Shown in pieces: positions 22,276-32,994 of a DNA stretch of 64,000 bases. The translations under genes were made by a program, and so were the position numbers. Source of the DNA: Podaxis mareebaensis (lineage: Eukaryota; Basidiomycota; Agaricomycetes; Agaricales; Agaricaceae); the NCBI GenBank assembly GCA_018524725.1, contig JAEUWP010000593.1, positions 146,236 through 210,235 of the forward strand, given 5' to 3'. The notes under the pieces are model-generated. The model made no database searches. It was not told the origin of the DNA and worked only from the letters and a program-made list of their open reading frames with translations. Position 1 is the first letter of the stretch, and each line of letters begins with the position of its first letter.

Positions 22276-22746
22276 TATAGTATAACCTTCATGAACGCTA
22301 CGATCTTATGACTTGGGATTTTTTCTCCTTTTTTTCACCCTTTCTTTTTGTTCGTTCAGTACAGTGAGCGCTGTAATGTGTTCCCCGGTTTGTATATCCA
22401 CCATGTAGTGTATAGGTCTGAGTTGTAATAGTTAAAGGTTGTGTACAACGTACCTCGCGACCGTTAATTGCCGTTCCGTGGATTCTAATATTGTAAATAT
22501 ATCAGAGTTCTCCTCATATATTGTGATTGCATGTCATAAATACATTTCCTCCCCTTCTTGGCAACTGTACAATAACAACAAGGTGTGAGCACTTTTCATG
22601 ATGCAGAATTCATATATCGTTGCGTGGCAAGTTGGATTAAGTTTAGAACAACATCGTGGAGAAAAACTATGCACTTTAGTAAATTAGAGCCTTGTTCCAA
22701 CCGTAGACCTCGGGTAGTCAAGATGAAAATGAGCATGGGTAGGGAA
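22276..22746. other. Convergent 3' regions
   Basis: About 470 bp between the stop codons of the kinase (+) and the thioesterase (-). T-rich after the kinase stop, then AT-rich. No gene seen. Confidence 0.4.
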
Positions 22747-24829
22747 TTAGCGTGTCCTGAGACCACGAATTTCGGCGCTAATTTCGAGTGCGCGTTTGCC
22801 TTCAAGCCACAACATCGCTTCTGCAAACAACAAATACAAGATGCCAGTAAGCGGGAGACCAATTTAAAAGACTGAGTAATGGACTTGCCCTGGTATGTCC
22901 TCGGAACGACTGTTCGGGGAATCGGTGAACCCTTCCCATGTTCCTGGGCCCATGTGAATCGGAAGTCATTGGTTGTTTGTTCGGAGCCTGTTGTAACGTC
23001 GACAACGTTTGCTTTGACGCCTACATGCTGCGGATTCAAAAATTAGTCAAAAGAGGAGTGATGGGATTAATGCATTGATGGGCAGCAAACAGAAGGATAG
23101 ATTTGGATTTCTGAACCCAGGAAAGAGTAAGGTGGGAAATAGAGAGGAAAGGACATACAACGATAGTGGGGTATGTGGGCGACGTAGTCGTATGTAGAAT
23201 TTGGGATGTGAGGCGAAGGATGGAGCCAATGGGAACTGGCCGCCTGAAGGAGATTTTGTCAAGCGAGAGGAACCGCATGGGACCGCGCGTGAATAACGAG
23301 GAGCTTGTATACCCGAGCTGTGGGGTGTACGAGGGTCAGTTGTTATGCAGTACTGAAGTGGTGAGGCCGAGCAATGTTTACGGACTTCGTATGCGAGGCG
23401 CATTAGGTACCCGCCGAAAATTTTCTGATGGACGCTGTATGAGGCAAAATAAACCTGAGATACATGGGTGAGTTATTTATGGATTGAACGTACTTGCGTT
23501 CTTGAGGGAACATGAGCATGGTCTTTTCTGTGATCGTATCACCCATCCAGACACGTTCAGCACCATCGTCTGGTTGTTCCTCACGTCCGTACTTCAGATA
23601 GAAAGAGTGAAGTTCCTCGGCTTCCGAGGAGCTTGGGGGGACACGCGAGAGGGAGCGGAGAGCAAGTGATTGGCGTCGGTTTTTCATATCTGTAGGTACG
23701 CGGCGTTGAGGGAAAGCCTAGGTTAGATGGAGTAGTGGACAAGCTTACGTTCACCTAAGGAGTACAGCGCTTTTTCCTCAGGCGTCGAGATGGTCAGTGG
23801 GTTGACTGGTTTAGCGAGATGGGTATTAGCATCTCGACAGACCATCGAGAATCGTCCTGATCATCCAGACAGTAAATAGCGGCGAAGATGAAATTGCGTC
23901 GGGGACGCGCGCAAGTCGCAGGTTGACGCACCGATGAGAACGGTTTCTTCGGGAAGGCCTTTGCCGATAGTTTCCATCTTGACCGCAACTTCCATCGAAC
24001 TGCGACCGGTGTAGATCACTTGGCCGCTGATACGGAGGTCTCGCGATGGGTCGAGGGGAGCCAACATATCTAGCCTGGAAGGAAAATTTTAGCAGTGCGT
24101 TGGGCGAAGGTGTGATAATGTTACCTGTCAACAGAAGCCGTAACGATATAGAATCCACGCTCCTGTATATGACCGAGCGTTTCGATGGTTGGGCCAAGCA
24201 CATGCTTATAGGCTATTGAACCAGCGAGCGAATCAAGGTGTTCCATAAGTCTGGTTGTGGCAGCCAATGTCAGTGCACAATGAAGAAACAACGAGGTGAA
24301 GATACTTGCTTGCCCATACGGATTCCACCACTCGCGTTTGTATACTGCTCCATCAACTCGCTAGATGATCCGAACGGGAGGACAAGTTCGGAATACGAGT
24401 CTCCCATGCTACGGGGAACAAGGGGATCCTCCTGTATGGTCTTTGGAGGAGGTTCTTGTGCCGGATGCGGTGTTGCATTGAGGAGGGCTTCGGACCAGAG
24501 AGCTGGTATTCTCATTGGCATGATCCTGAATTTCGTGTTATTTCCTAGGCTTCGAGAAGAAAAATACAGCTAGGAACCTGTGGTACGCAGGATTAGTATG
24601 CTCCCCTAGAATTGAGACGGGATTCGTCAATGTTTCCTGATAGATGAGGATTCGACTAGGACTTACTAACCACCTTAAGGAGACGATCCATGGAATTGAC
24701 ACCTCTGTTCTCTTCCTCAATAGATTTGATGAGTGAATTTGGTGGAACTTGATCTCTACGAAGAATCGTGGTTGAGAATGCTCTTGCAGAGAGTCTTGGG
24801 GCGCATCTGAAGGCCCGATGTATAGACAT
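22747..24829 (-). CDS. Acyl-CoA thioesterase, ACOT9-like double hotdog, mitochondrial
   Basis: A minus-strand gene of many short exons. The N-terminus MSIHRAFRCAPRLSARAFST followed by TILRRDQVPP is a probable mitochondrial presequence. The conserved parts are SIEEENRGVNSMDRLLKVV, MGDSYSELVLPFGSSSELME, GGIRMGK|LMEHLDSLAGSIAY (first hotdog), GRSSMEVAVKME, then FGGYLMRLAYE and PLRFLSLDKISFRRPVPIGS (second hotdog), ending EISAEIRGLRTR with TAA at 22747-22749. The repeated hotdog layout and the HLDSLAG and FGGYLMR motifs match ACOT9-type enzymes that hydrolyse fatty acyl-CoA in mitochondria. All exons stay in frame by eye, though exact junctions between 23,000 and 23,500 were not all fixed. Confidence 0.85.
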
Positions 24830-25296
24830 TGTAGGTCCTGAGAGGTCCAAAGCGGTCCAGAGTTGAAATTATTGGTTTCTGGGTGGGTTATTGAAGTCAC
24901 GTGGAGCGTATTGCCCATTTTTCGCAGTTCTGATACATGACAAGGCAATCAGCCAAACACTCGGCATTACTGTAGCTTCTGGAATCAAGGAATAGCAACG
25001 AGATGATGAGTTAATAACAATAGTCAAAGTCTCAACATCCATTACTGTTGCCATCGCCGCACACGATTGATGATCAAGCATTGGCCCGGTCATAGAAACG
25101 TCAGACTGGTTATGTATTTCCACCGACGTTGGTCCTTGTTGATGACTTCCTGAGTGTTTTCCCCTATCCTTTTCGCCACTCCTCCGCGGCAGGGCCGTCC
25201 TTTGCCTTTCTTCACTCCCTGGCCTCAGATTTCTGGGATTTTATTTCAGCTGGACTCTGTCTCTTTCCTTCGTTCTTATAGCTTACTACCCCCACT
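24830..25296. promoter_or_regulatory. Divergent promoter, thioesterase / membrane protein 1
   Basis: 467 bp between divergent start codons. It is CT-rich close to the membrane-protein start (25,190-25,290). No gene seen. Confidence 0.4.
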
Positions 25297-27593
25297 ATGA
25301 TCACGGGTATGATCAAGAAGAAAATGAGAGCAATCGTGCGTCCTACATCCCCAATGAACCACCCAACTTACTTAAATCTATCAAGCACTCTCGCATTCTT
25401 TTAAACAGGATTACGGCTGCTTTCTTCGTCTTTAGCTTTGTTCTCTGCCTCACACAAGGCATCATCCAGTCTCTCCTCTTCTCAGTCGACTCAGAATATA
25501 AAGGACTGCTCCATGAGATCATATCAACCGTGGAACCCAATGCCTTACTGAATCTCACTGAGATTCCATCCCAATTTCGCACCGGCAATATCCCACTCCG
25601 GTTGTGCAACAGTGTCTCAATAGGTGCATACCGGAAGCAAAATAATTGTAGTATTGTCTTTGACACCACCTTGCCTATTGATCCCCCGGTGCGTCAATTC
25701 CTGTTCTAGCTCATATGCGTGCTAACCACCCCCCAGTCTCCGGTGACTGTAAGCCCTGGAATCCCTCTCGTCCTGATTTTTCCCATCAACCGACATTCAG
25801 GTTATGAAAGAAATTGCGTTCTCTGAACATGGTGTTTCTGTCCGGGGAGATAATACTGCAGTATCCGTCGGCGTCGGCCAAAGATGTGCGCAAACGTTGC
25901 TCTATGCACACCAGAAGTGTGTCAACCCTGTCCCCTCCAACACACACTACTTAGGTCTCACTCATCGCACTCCAGTATCAGGAACTTCAGTAGCGAAGAC
26001 TTGACCTTTATCCTTCTGCAGTTCTGGCTCCTCGGGATCTCCGTGCTGGCTGTGATGAACGACTCAGTCCCCCACCTGTAAGCCGGTCCCTCGACTTTAT
26101 CTGACATTGAACTCTAAACGTCCATAAATGACAGTTGTACAGTATTCATGACACGTGTGCTCATGACAGCGTGGTCGATTTACTCCCTTTGGCGGACCCA
26201 GAATTTCCAAGTCATTTTCAGAAAGCTGTATGCAGACCCCGGGACTCCTTGTCACATAGACTTCTTCGCGCCTTATTTTCCAAGGCGACTGGCATATGAG
26301 GTTTGTTTTTGCGCTCCCTTCGGTGATCGGGAATAGGTCAACACATAACTACAGATACCCGATCTCGTTCTCAGTGCCACTGGTTTAGTGATCGCCTGTT
26401 GGTTCTCTTGGGGCCTCTTACAGGTAAGCAGCCCGACACTTTGGTATCGGCAGGCTTTTGAGAACGTTCATCAGACTTACAACGCCCAAGCGGTGAGGTA
26501 CGTTGGTGCCCCAGAACACATCAATCGCATCAACAAAGTCAGTATTGGTCCGGATGTCTTCACCTCAGCTGACTCGCTGCCCATCACCAGCTGTCCTTGG
26601 CCGTTCTTTCGTGTTTGCAAATGGAGATCTTCATCCTTGTAGCGGCTATGGGCCTTTGGGTAGACGTCCTCAAAAACACTGCGATCAACAGAATATCCAG
26701 CCACAACCCTGCCTATTTGGGTCTCACCATCACCACGTCGATTGTAGGTTGTGTTCATCAATCCCAGTTGATATATTGTGATGACTCAATCACCCCACAT
26801 CACATAGGTCCTTATTCCTTGGATTTGTTTGGTAAGCCATCGGACCCAGTGTCAATGTCAGGAACATCGTTGATGCAGTGTGTGGTAATCAGGGGTGGTA
26901 TGGCATCCGTCGTGAGATGAAAAAAACGATTGCACTGTTCTTCTTTTTCGCGTTTGTGATCATTTCGGGATGGTCCATCATGTTCTATTCTTTGGTGTAC
27001 AGATGGCAAGCTGTTTTTATCCCTCCTTTCCCTCCACCACGGTTACTGATTTTGGAAATATGATAGGACATTTCTTCAATGGCCGTTCCTCGCAGGCCTT
27101 TCGGTCTCCTCATTCGTTCTTATAGTGTCGAGCACGATCCTTGCTATTATCTGCCGGCTCAACTTCGACCGGGGACTCAAGCAATATCGTAAGTCTTCAC
27201 CCAAGATGCTATCAGATTCCTAGGATTGGTAGCACTGAATCATGAACTTCAGTTGAAGCAGAAGCGGCGCTTGCCAAGTTCGGGTTCTCGCCTGAGGTAT
27301 TCAGACACGACGAGGAGAAGAACACGCCCCTCGATCTGAGCACTACTGACTTCAAGATGTCAACATTCAGTCCTACGTCGCCCGCGATGAAATACGAACA
27401 GCCGGCGCCGACATACCTTGCACAACTCCCATACAGTAGATCTGGGTCCATGGGTGTAGGTGCACATTATGCGGCTGAAGGACGAGTAGCTTCCCAGAGA
27501 GCTCCACTTCAAGTTCCGAGGCTCGCTGAACGGCCCACGAGAATGTCGCAGAGCCCGCCCAAGTATAATGTGCAGTTTGGAGAGTCTTTTTGA
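25297..27593 (+). CDS. Uncharacterised multi-pass membrane protein (paralogue 1)
   Basis: A multi-exon gene. Exon 1 is MITGMIKKKMRAI (25297-25335) and exon 2 starts at 25386 with HSRILLNRITAAFFVFSFVL. A first helix is followed by an about 150-residue extracytosolic stretch with NLT and NCS sites, then about six helices (LLQFWLLGISVLAVM, VLSATGLVIACWFSWGLL, IFILVAAMGLWV, LGLTITTSIVLIPWICLGW, KTIALFFFFAFVIISGW, ILAIICRLNF). The polar tail ends SPPKYNVQFGESF. Intron phases, the motif NDSVPHL and ICRLNFDRGLKQY are shared with the gene at 35926. One intron (27006-27066) appears to use a GC donor. No known family was recognised; I infer a membrane sensor or receptor-like protein only from topology. 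Confidence 0.75.
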
Positions 27594-28053
27594 GACTGGT
27601 TACTATGTATAGTGGACACTTCATATACGTAGGTAGGACATTTCGTTTATCATGTACTTTGGTGGACGATATAAATGTATGATCATGGTTTGCGCGTACA
27701 CATTATGCTAAAATCAATCTTTCTCATTGACATGTCGTGGATACTTGGCCCGCGAACTTGGTTCACCACTTGTAACAATATAAGAACTTGGTTGGCTAAC
27801 AGGACATATTGAACCTCGCGCTCAAATTGACCCCTAGTAGGCCCTTATATTCGACACCTGAGCTGGCGTTGTTTGTGATATAGTGGAAGAAACCAAGGGG
27901 GTAGTTAGACCTTAAATATACGTCGCTCGGGATGTGCGGCAGAAGCTGGGCGTGATGGGCACTGGAATACCAGGAGTACTGGACGCGACTTGTCTTAATT
28001 TCATGACAGCGTGATTAAAAGAAACACCCACTCGTTGTCCCGCAATTGCAGCA
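27594..28053. other. Convergent 3' regions
   Basis: 460 bp between the stop codons of membrane protein 1 (+) and the NCS1 permease (-). No gene or repeat of note. Confidence 0.4.
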
Positions 28054-30192
28054 TCAAGCCTTCGCACTCTTCAACTCTTTACTCTTCTCAGAATCGTCTT
28101 CCCCAGATAGCCCCGAGCGGCGTTCGTCGGTCACATCTTCACCATAAATAGTCTCTTCAATGGAGGCTTCGTTCGGGGGGAAGGCAATCGATAGGACCCA
28201 ATAAACAGATCCGGCGACAAAGAACTGAAGACTTAAATGAGTAGTCAGATCCAGAATGCTGTAAGTGAGGGCTTACACCGAATAACCAAGAAACATTGAA
28301 CATAAAAGAGGCGTTTCCAACGAAGATGTCAGGGTTGATGTTGTGGATGAGGCCCGGAAGGGCAGGGGTCACAGACACAAGGAGAGCAACAAGAGCTCTC
28401 CAATTCTGAGCGGTGTAGTCAGAAGACAGGACACAAGCGTCGCTCTGGAGGGCGGGGGCTTACAATTCCATTCCAATATCGATATCTGCCATTAGGATCG
28501 TATAAAGCAGGCACGTCTACCCTGCATTTGTGAACGAGCCAATACTGTAAGATGTTATGAGCACAAAAAACCTATGTCCATGAGCGTTAGACCCACGTCA
28601 ACTACCATACTGCGTTCCAGGCCGTCAGAATTCAGTAGTCAGCAGGAGTTCTGAAACATACATTGCAGCAAAGGGACCCAGGAAAACCGTATATCCACTC
28701 ATGAAGGACAAAAACTTTGGAGCAGAAGCCAAGATTTCCCAAGGGCACAGTGCCCAGCCGCCAATAATCGCACAGATAGCCTGGCCCCTCCTGATATTAA
28801 TGTACTGCGGAAATAGAACCGTCATATCATTGGCGGCACTCAAGCTGTTGGCTGATATATTCGTGCCGAGTGTAGCAAGCATGAACGCAAAAGATGCAAA
28901 GAATGCAGCTGCACGGTTGTCCCATTTGTCGATGAGGCGTAGGGGATCCCAGAGGATTTCGCCGTAGAGCGTTTCGCCAGCAGATGTCACTGCGATACCT
29001 GAAATGTTGTTAGTTGAGTTAGTGGAGTAGGAAGGAGAAGCTCAGACCGATGAAAGCGACAAAGGTGAAAGCCGTGGGGATGATAGCCAGTTGGACGTAT
29101 TGTCTAGTGAGGGTGTAAGGCTCGATTCATAGACGAAAAAGAGAGCCAACGAACGCTCGTTCAGTTCTTGCGTAACGCTAGGCAAAGGTATTTAGTTATG
29201 CAGTTCCCTCCGAACACGAGCATCCTCACAGTAAAATCGGGAATATTGACGGATAAAGTCGCATAAAGCCCAAGAGCGCTATTCAGCGCACCCAACCACG
29301 CCCAGCTCAGGTCAGCGCCAGTAAGTTGGGTATGTCGTGGTTCCAGGCTCACACGCACAGGAACCTTGACAAAGGACCAAATAAGCATTGCCAACCATGA
29401 GATGGGCACAATAATAGACTTTGCGGTGAAGAGGTGTCGGATCTTCTGTGGAGATACTAACATGAAAGGGAATTGGATGAACCAGTAGAGGAAGTAGCAC
29501 ATGATGCCTGATATATTGAATTAAGTTCGGCTTATCAAGGCAAGAGGAGAGCACTTGCCAACAGTTGTGATGTTTGCTTCCTTGGAGAAGTGGTTGGGTA
29601 TACGTGCAGTTGAAGGCCATATAGCTTTGAGCATCTGATAGACGCACTCAGAACCTGTGAATGTCTGTCAAGGTAGAGACTCAATCAGCGAACAACAAGC
29701 AATAATGTGCAGAATACCTGGATTCCAAACCAGAACATTGCAAGAACTACACGGCTGACAACGCTGAAGTAGCTCAGCCAAAATCCAAAGGAAGCCCGAC
29801 TGATGATTGGAAACGCAATATGCAGCCGAGCACCAACCGTTCCATTCAGAACTACAACAGCCTAGTGGTAATGGTTATCAAGAGTATATCGCATGTCAGA
29901 TCAGGGGAGCACTTACAGCGATGATAACATGTCCCAGTGCTATAGCTGGCAATGCCTGTCTCCAGGACAGTCCGACCGCTAACATCGAACTCGCCAACTG
30001 CCACCCCGGCACATTCGTAGCATCCGATACCCAGTACGCAACATAATTCCAAGTTGACCACGTCCTCTTGTGCAAGGGTACAGGGTCCATGTCCTTATTG
30101 CTCCATCTTGAGTTCGGACCAAACCTCGAGCTTCCTGGTTGGAGCGACCACATCGACGGCTTGAAATAATTCCACATACTTGCGGGCAGCAT
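28054..30192 (-). CDS. NCS1-family nucleobase/allantoin-type permease
   Basis: Minus-strand multi-exon gene. The family start is clear: RWSNKDMDPVPLHKRTWSTW and NYVAYWVSDATNVPGWQLAS, then LNGTVGARLHIAFPIISRAS, FGFWLSYFSVVSRVVLAMFW and QTFTGSECVYQML. The second half has LSVNIPDFT|RYARTERA, GITVTSAGETLYGEILWDP-like sequence, ATLGTNISANSLSAANDM and IRRGQAICAIIGGWALCPWE, ending EKSKELKSAKA with TGA at 28054-28056. The NCS1 family (Fur4, Dal4, Fui1, Thi10 in yeast) are plasma-membrane proton symporters for uracil, allantoin, uridine or thiamine; the substrate is not determinable here. The start ATG at 30192 (MLPASMWNYF) is the first in frame, but MWNYF or MWSLQ a few codons later are also possible. 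Confidence 0.87.
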
Positions 30193-30514
30193 AAAGATAC
30201 TGGGAAGATACTGGGTGAAGACGAGAATCAATCCGGAGCGGCTTTAAGTGTCCCATAACAGCTAGATCTAGGAACGATAGTGTCATGACTCCACATGGGC
30301 GACGGACGTAGATAAGGTGTGTATGTCATTCCGTTACTAGAACAAGAAGACAGTTGGGCCAGATGGCAAGTTGCCCTGGATTCTATGATAGTCCGCCAAA
30401 TGTATTAAAACTAAGTATGAGCCAAGATAATGGACTGTAACTTTCGGATCACTGCCATGCGCGCGGCACTCTACTTATCAACTAACAGTACCTCTCATAA
30501 TCCCTCATAGTCCC
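30193..30514. other. Spacer between two minus-strand genes
   Basis: 322 bp from the NCS1 start to the amidohydrolase stop. It carries the permease promoter. Nothing else seen. Confidence 0.4.
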
Positions 30515-32031
30515 TTAAGGCTTCAAACCCAGGCCATAAAGCTGATTCGCCGTATGGAAGAGCACATTCTGTACAATGGTCACGGCTTGTGCTTCCGTCA
30601 AGTTTCCTGCTTCTACCGTTTCTCTTAACACCTGATGGAACGCGTCAAAAGATCAGAGTATTCATCATCAAAGGATGCTCACGTCATATAGGGCTCGGCG
30701 CGATTGTAGAGTTGCCAGATAGTAAGATTCGGGCCAATAGTGCCCGTCAGCTGGAGGATACTTGGGGTCAACCATATGACGTGGAGATTAGCGACCTCAC
30801 TGCAGACTTACTCGACCATAGTAGTTTATTCGTAGGGGTAAGTTCCAGGAGCTGGTGAAGAATGTTTTTCTGCCCTTGGGCGGAAACTAACGGGAAGACC
30901 TAACAAGTATAAAATTAGTTGGGCGCTGCACATGATACACATGATACCTTGCAGCCCCGTACCTCGCCGAAGTCAAGGTATACGTTCGAATAGACCGATG
31001 CTAGGTATCCGGCTTCGCGGGTGTATGGGTAGGATGAATGTAGAAGAACGAAGGGGGTGCGAGAATAGTTTCGGATGACCTGCTGTAGCCGAGCAGGGGT
31101 TGAGAAGATAAGGTTGATGTCATTGTCACCGAGGCCAGTATGGAATTGGACTACACAACGGCCGAGTCAAAGGGGTCCGCAAAGATAGCGAGCAATGGAG
31201 CGCACCTGGTTTTTGGTACTCGCCAGCTACCTCAAGCGTTATTCTGACAACGAGGTCGTTGAGATCTTTGTGTGCCAGGCGAATTTTACCTTCGGCTTGC
31301 AGCATCTTGAAAACATCTAACAACGAGAACTTCAAACCTGCTTGGGATGAATACATGCTGACGTCGAGGCCGGTACGGTAACAAACAATGGATTTGAAGC
31401 CTGCAACGGCCGGGTCCTGGGCATGGGCGACCAAAGCTGCTCGAATTGCTGTGGTGAAACCACTGAGTATGGGTACGACGTTCAAGGTATCTGTCATGAG
31501 GTGTGGTTCGAGGAGTTTCCGAAGGATATTCTTGTACCCGTGTTGTCAGTACAACGAGCTCGATGGCGTATGTCATACATAGCCCACCTCTGCGAGTACC
31601 TCGACGCGTACAATCCTTCGTGATTTGTTCCTGGTGAACTGATCATGCCAAGCGATATCATTGACCACATCCCGATCATCCAAGTCATCATCGATCAAGA
31701 TAGTGTCTATGGCGGTACCCTCGAAGGAAATCTTGCAGAGTTCCTCGTAATCATATTCCGCTCTCTTGACCTTGACTTCTTCCCAGGCGGCCGAGTCCGG
31801 TAGACCCAAGAGTCTGGCAAGCTGCGGAGTGGCACGCAGGCAGGCCAGAGTGTGAGGTCCATCTCTGGTGAGCGCCTCGCCGCTCGCCTCGGATATCACA
31901 CCCTCGTACGGGAGGTCGTTTCGGTTCTGCTCGCGGAGGAGTGGATGCGCATGGTTGTCGATGGCTGGAAACGTTAGGGCAGCGGCGCAGAGAGCGGGGA
32001 ACTTATCGTCGGAAATCTGGGTCGACGACAT
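30515..32031 (-). CDS. Amidohydrolase, FluG N-terminal (amidohydrolase 2) type
   Basis: Minus-strand gene starting MSSTQISDDKFPALCAAALT (ATG at 32029-32031), followed by the metal-binding FPAIDNHAHPLL. Further family motifs are DTILIDDDLDDRD, FKSIVCYRTGLDVS, VQFHTGLGDNDINL, FVLLHSSYPYTREAGYLASV, then NVYLDFGE and, across small introns, TNKLLWSTDGHYWPESYYLA, ending LFHTANQLYGLGLKP with TAA at 30515-30517. HxH, the internal His of QFHTG and HSSYPY and the D of STDGH make up the metal centre of this superfamily. The fungal FluG protein fuses such a domain to a glutamine-synthetase-like half; here the chain ends after the amidohydrolase part. A TATA-like TATATATGG lies about 35 bp upstream of the start. 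The substrate is unknown. Confidence 0.88.
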
Positions 32032-32360
32032 CGGTGAGTGACCCAGGATAGATGCAGATCCATATATACCCGCCGGGAATTCACCATAAGAAGAAAGCCT
32101 AATCACATCGTCATCCGTTACACACCGTTACATAGTAATACTTTAACAGACCAAACAGTTGAAAGCCTGATACAGCGGAAACAGCTCGCGAGGCTCTGCC
32201 AGGTGCACAATATGTTTTGGATATTCATCAGTAACGGAGTTCCTTATTACTCAATTTCAAAAACTACACACAGAACATCTCCCATGACACCATATTTGCC
32301 CGTGTTTGCTTACTCCTCTATTTATCTTATCAGATCAACTTGCCTGCTGCACCCTCTGCT
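32032..32360. promoter_or_regulatory. Divergent promoter, amidohydrolase / BolA
   Basis: 329 bp between divergent start codons. It includes the TATA-like sequence at about 32,060-32,070 oriented toward the amidohydrolase. No gene seen. Confidence 0.45.
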
Positions 32361-32794
32361 ATGATCACTATCGCAAAGCTGGAAAAGGCCATCCACTCCA
32401 AGTTCGTTGTAGAACACCTCGAAATTGAGGATGTTTCAAGCGGATGCGGAGAAAGCTATTCCATCCTTCTCGTCAGTGATGTGAGTAAACTCAAACGACC
32501 TCGATGCCACTATTCTCAAGGATTTCAGGACTTTGAAGGCAAATCCACCCTGCAGAGACATCGATTGAGTGAGTAGTTCCTTCCGGATTCCCGTAGCTTG
32601 TTGATGACACATACCTCAGTCAACGAGGCACTGAAGGAGGAAATTGCTCAGATGCATGCATTCTCTCAGGTATGCGCGTCTTATAGAGTTTCGTGCTGGC
32701 ATCACCGCGAACCTGTGCGCCGCAGAAAACGTTCACACCAGCACAGTATGAAGAATATATCAAGAAACAGACACAGGAGAAAGAAGCAGAGTAA
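32361..32794 (+). CDS. BolA-family protein (BOL2/Fra2-like)
   Basis: Four exons (32361-32480, 32529-32568, 32620-32669, 32726-32794) give 92 residues. MITIAKLEKAIHSKFVVEHL is followed by EIEDVSSGCGESYSILLVSD, DFEGKSTLQRHRLINEALKE, EIAQMHAFSQ and KTFTPAQYEEYIKKQ. The Cys in GCGESY and the invariant His of RHRLIN are the positions used by cytosolic BolA2/Fra2 to coordinate a [2Fe-2S] cluster with a monothiol glutaredoxin. The length and the absence of a presequence fit the cytosolic form involved in iron sensing. The second exon is only 40 nt. Confidence 0.93.
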
Positions 32795-32994
32795 TGGATC
32801 CGCGTTTGACTGATTGTTATGTACCACCTTGCTTGAACGTTTGAGCCAAGTCACCCCTACTTATCCGGATAATGGACGCAAGAGATATCATATCCTTCTG
32901 TATTAATAGATTACCTGAATATCGCTTATGTAAAAAGATCTGAGTATCTTGAAAACCCCCGTCTGCCCTAGTTCACGCCAAACCGCAAGTCTCC

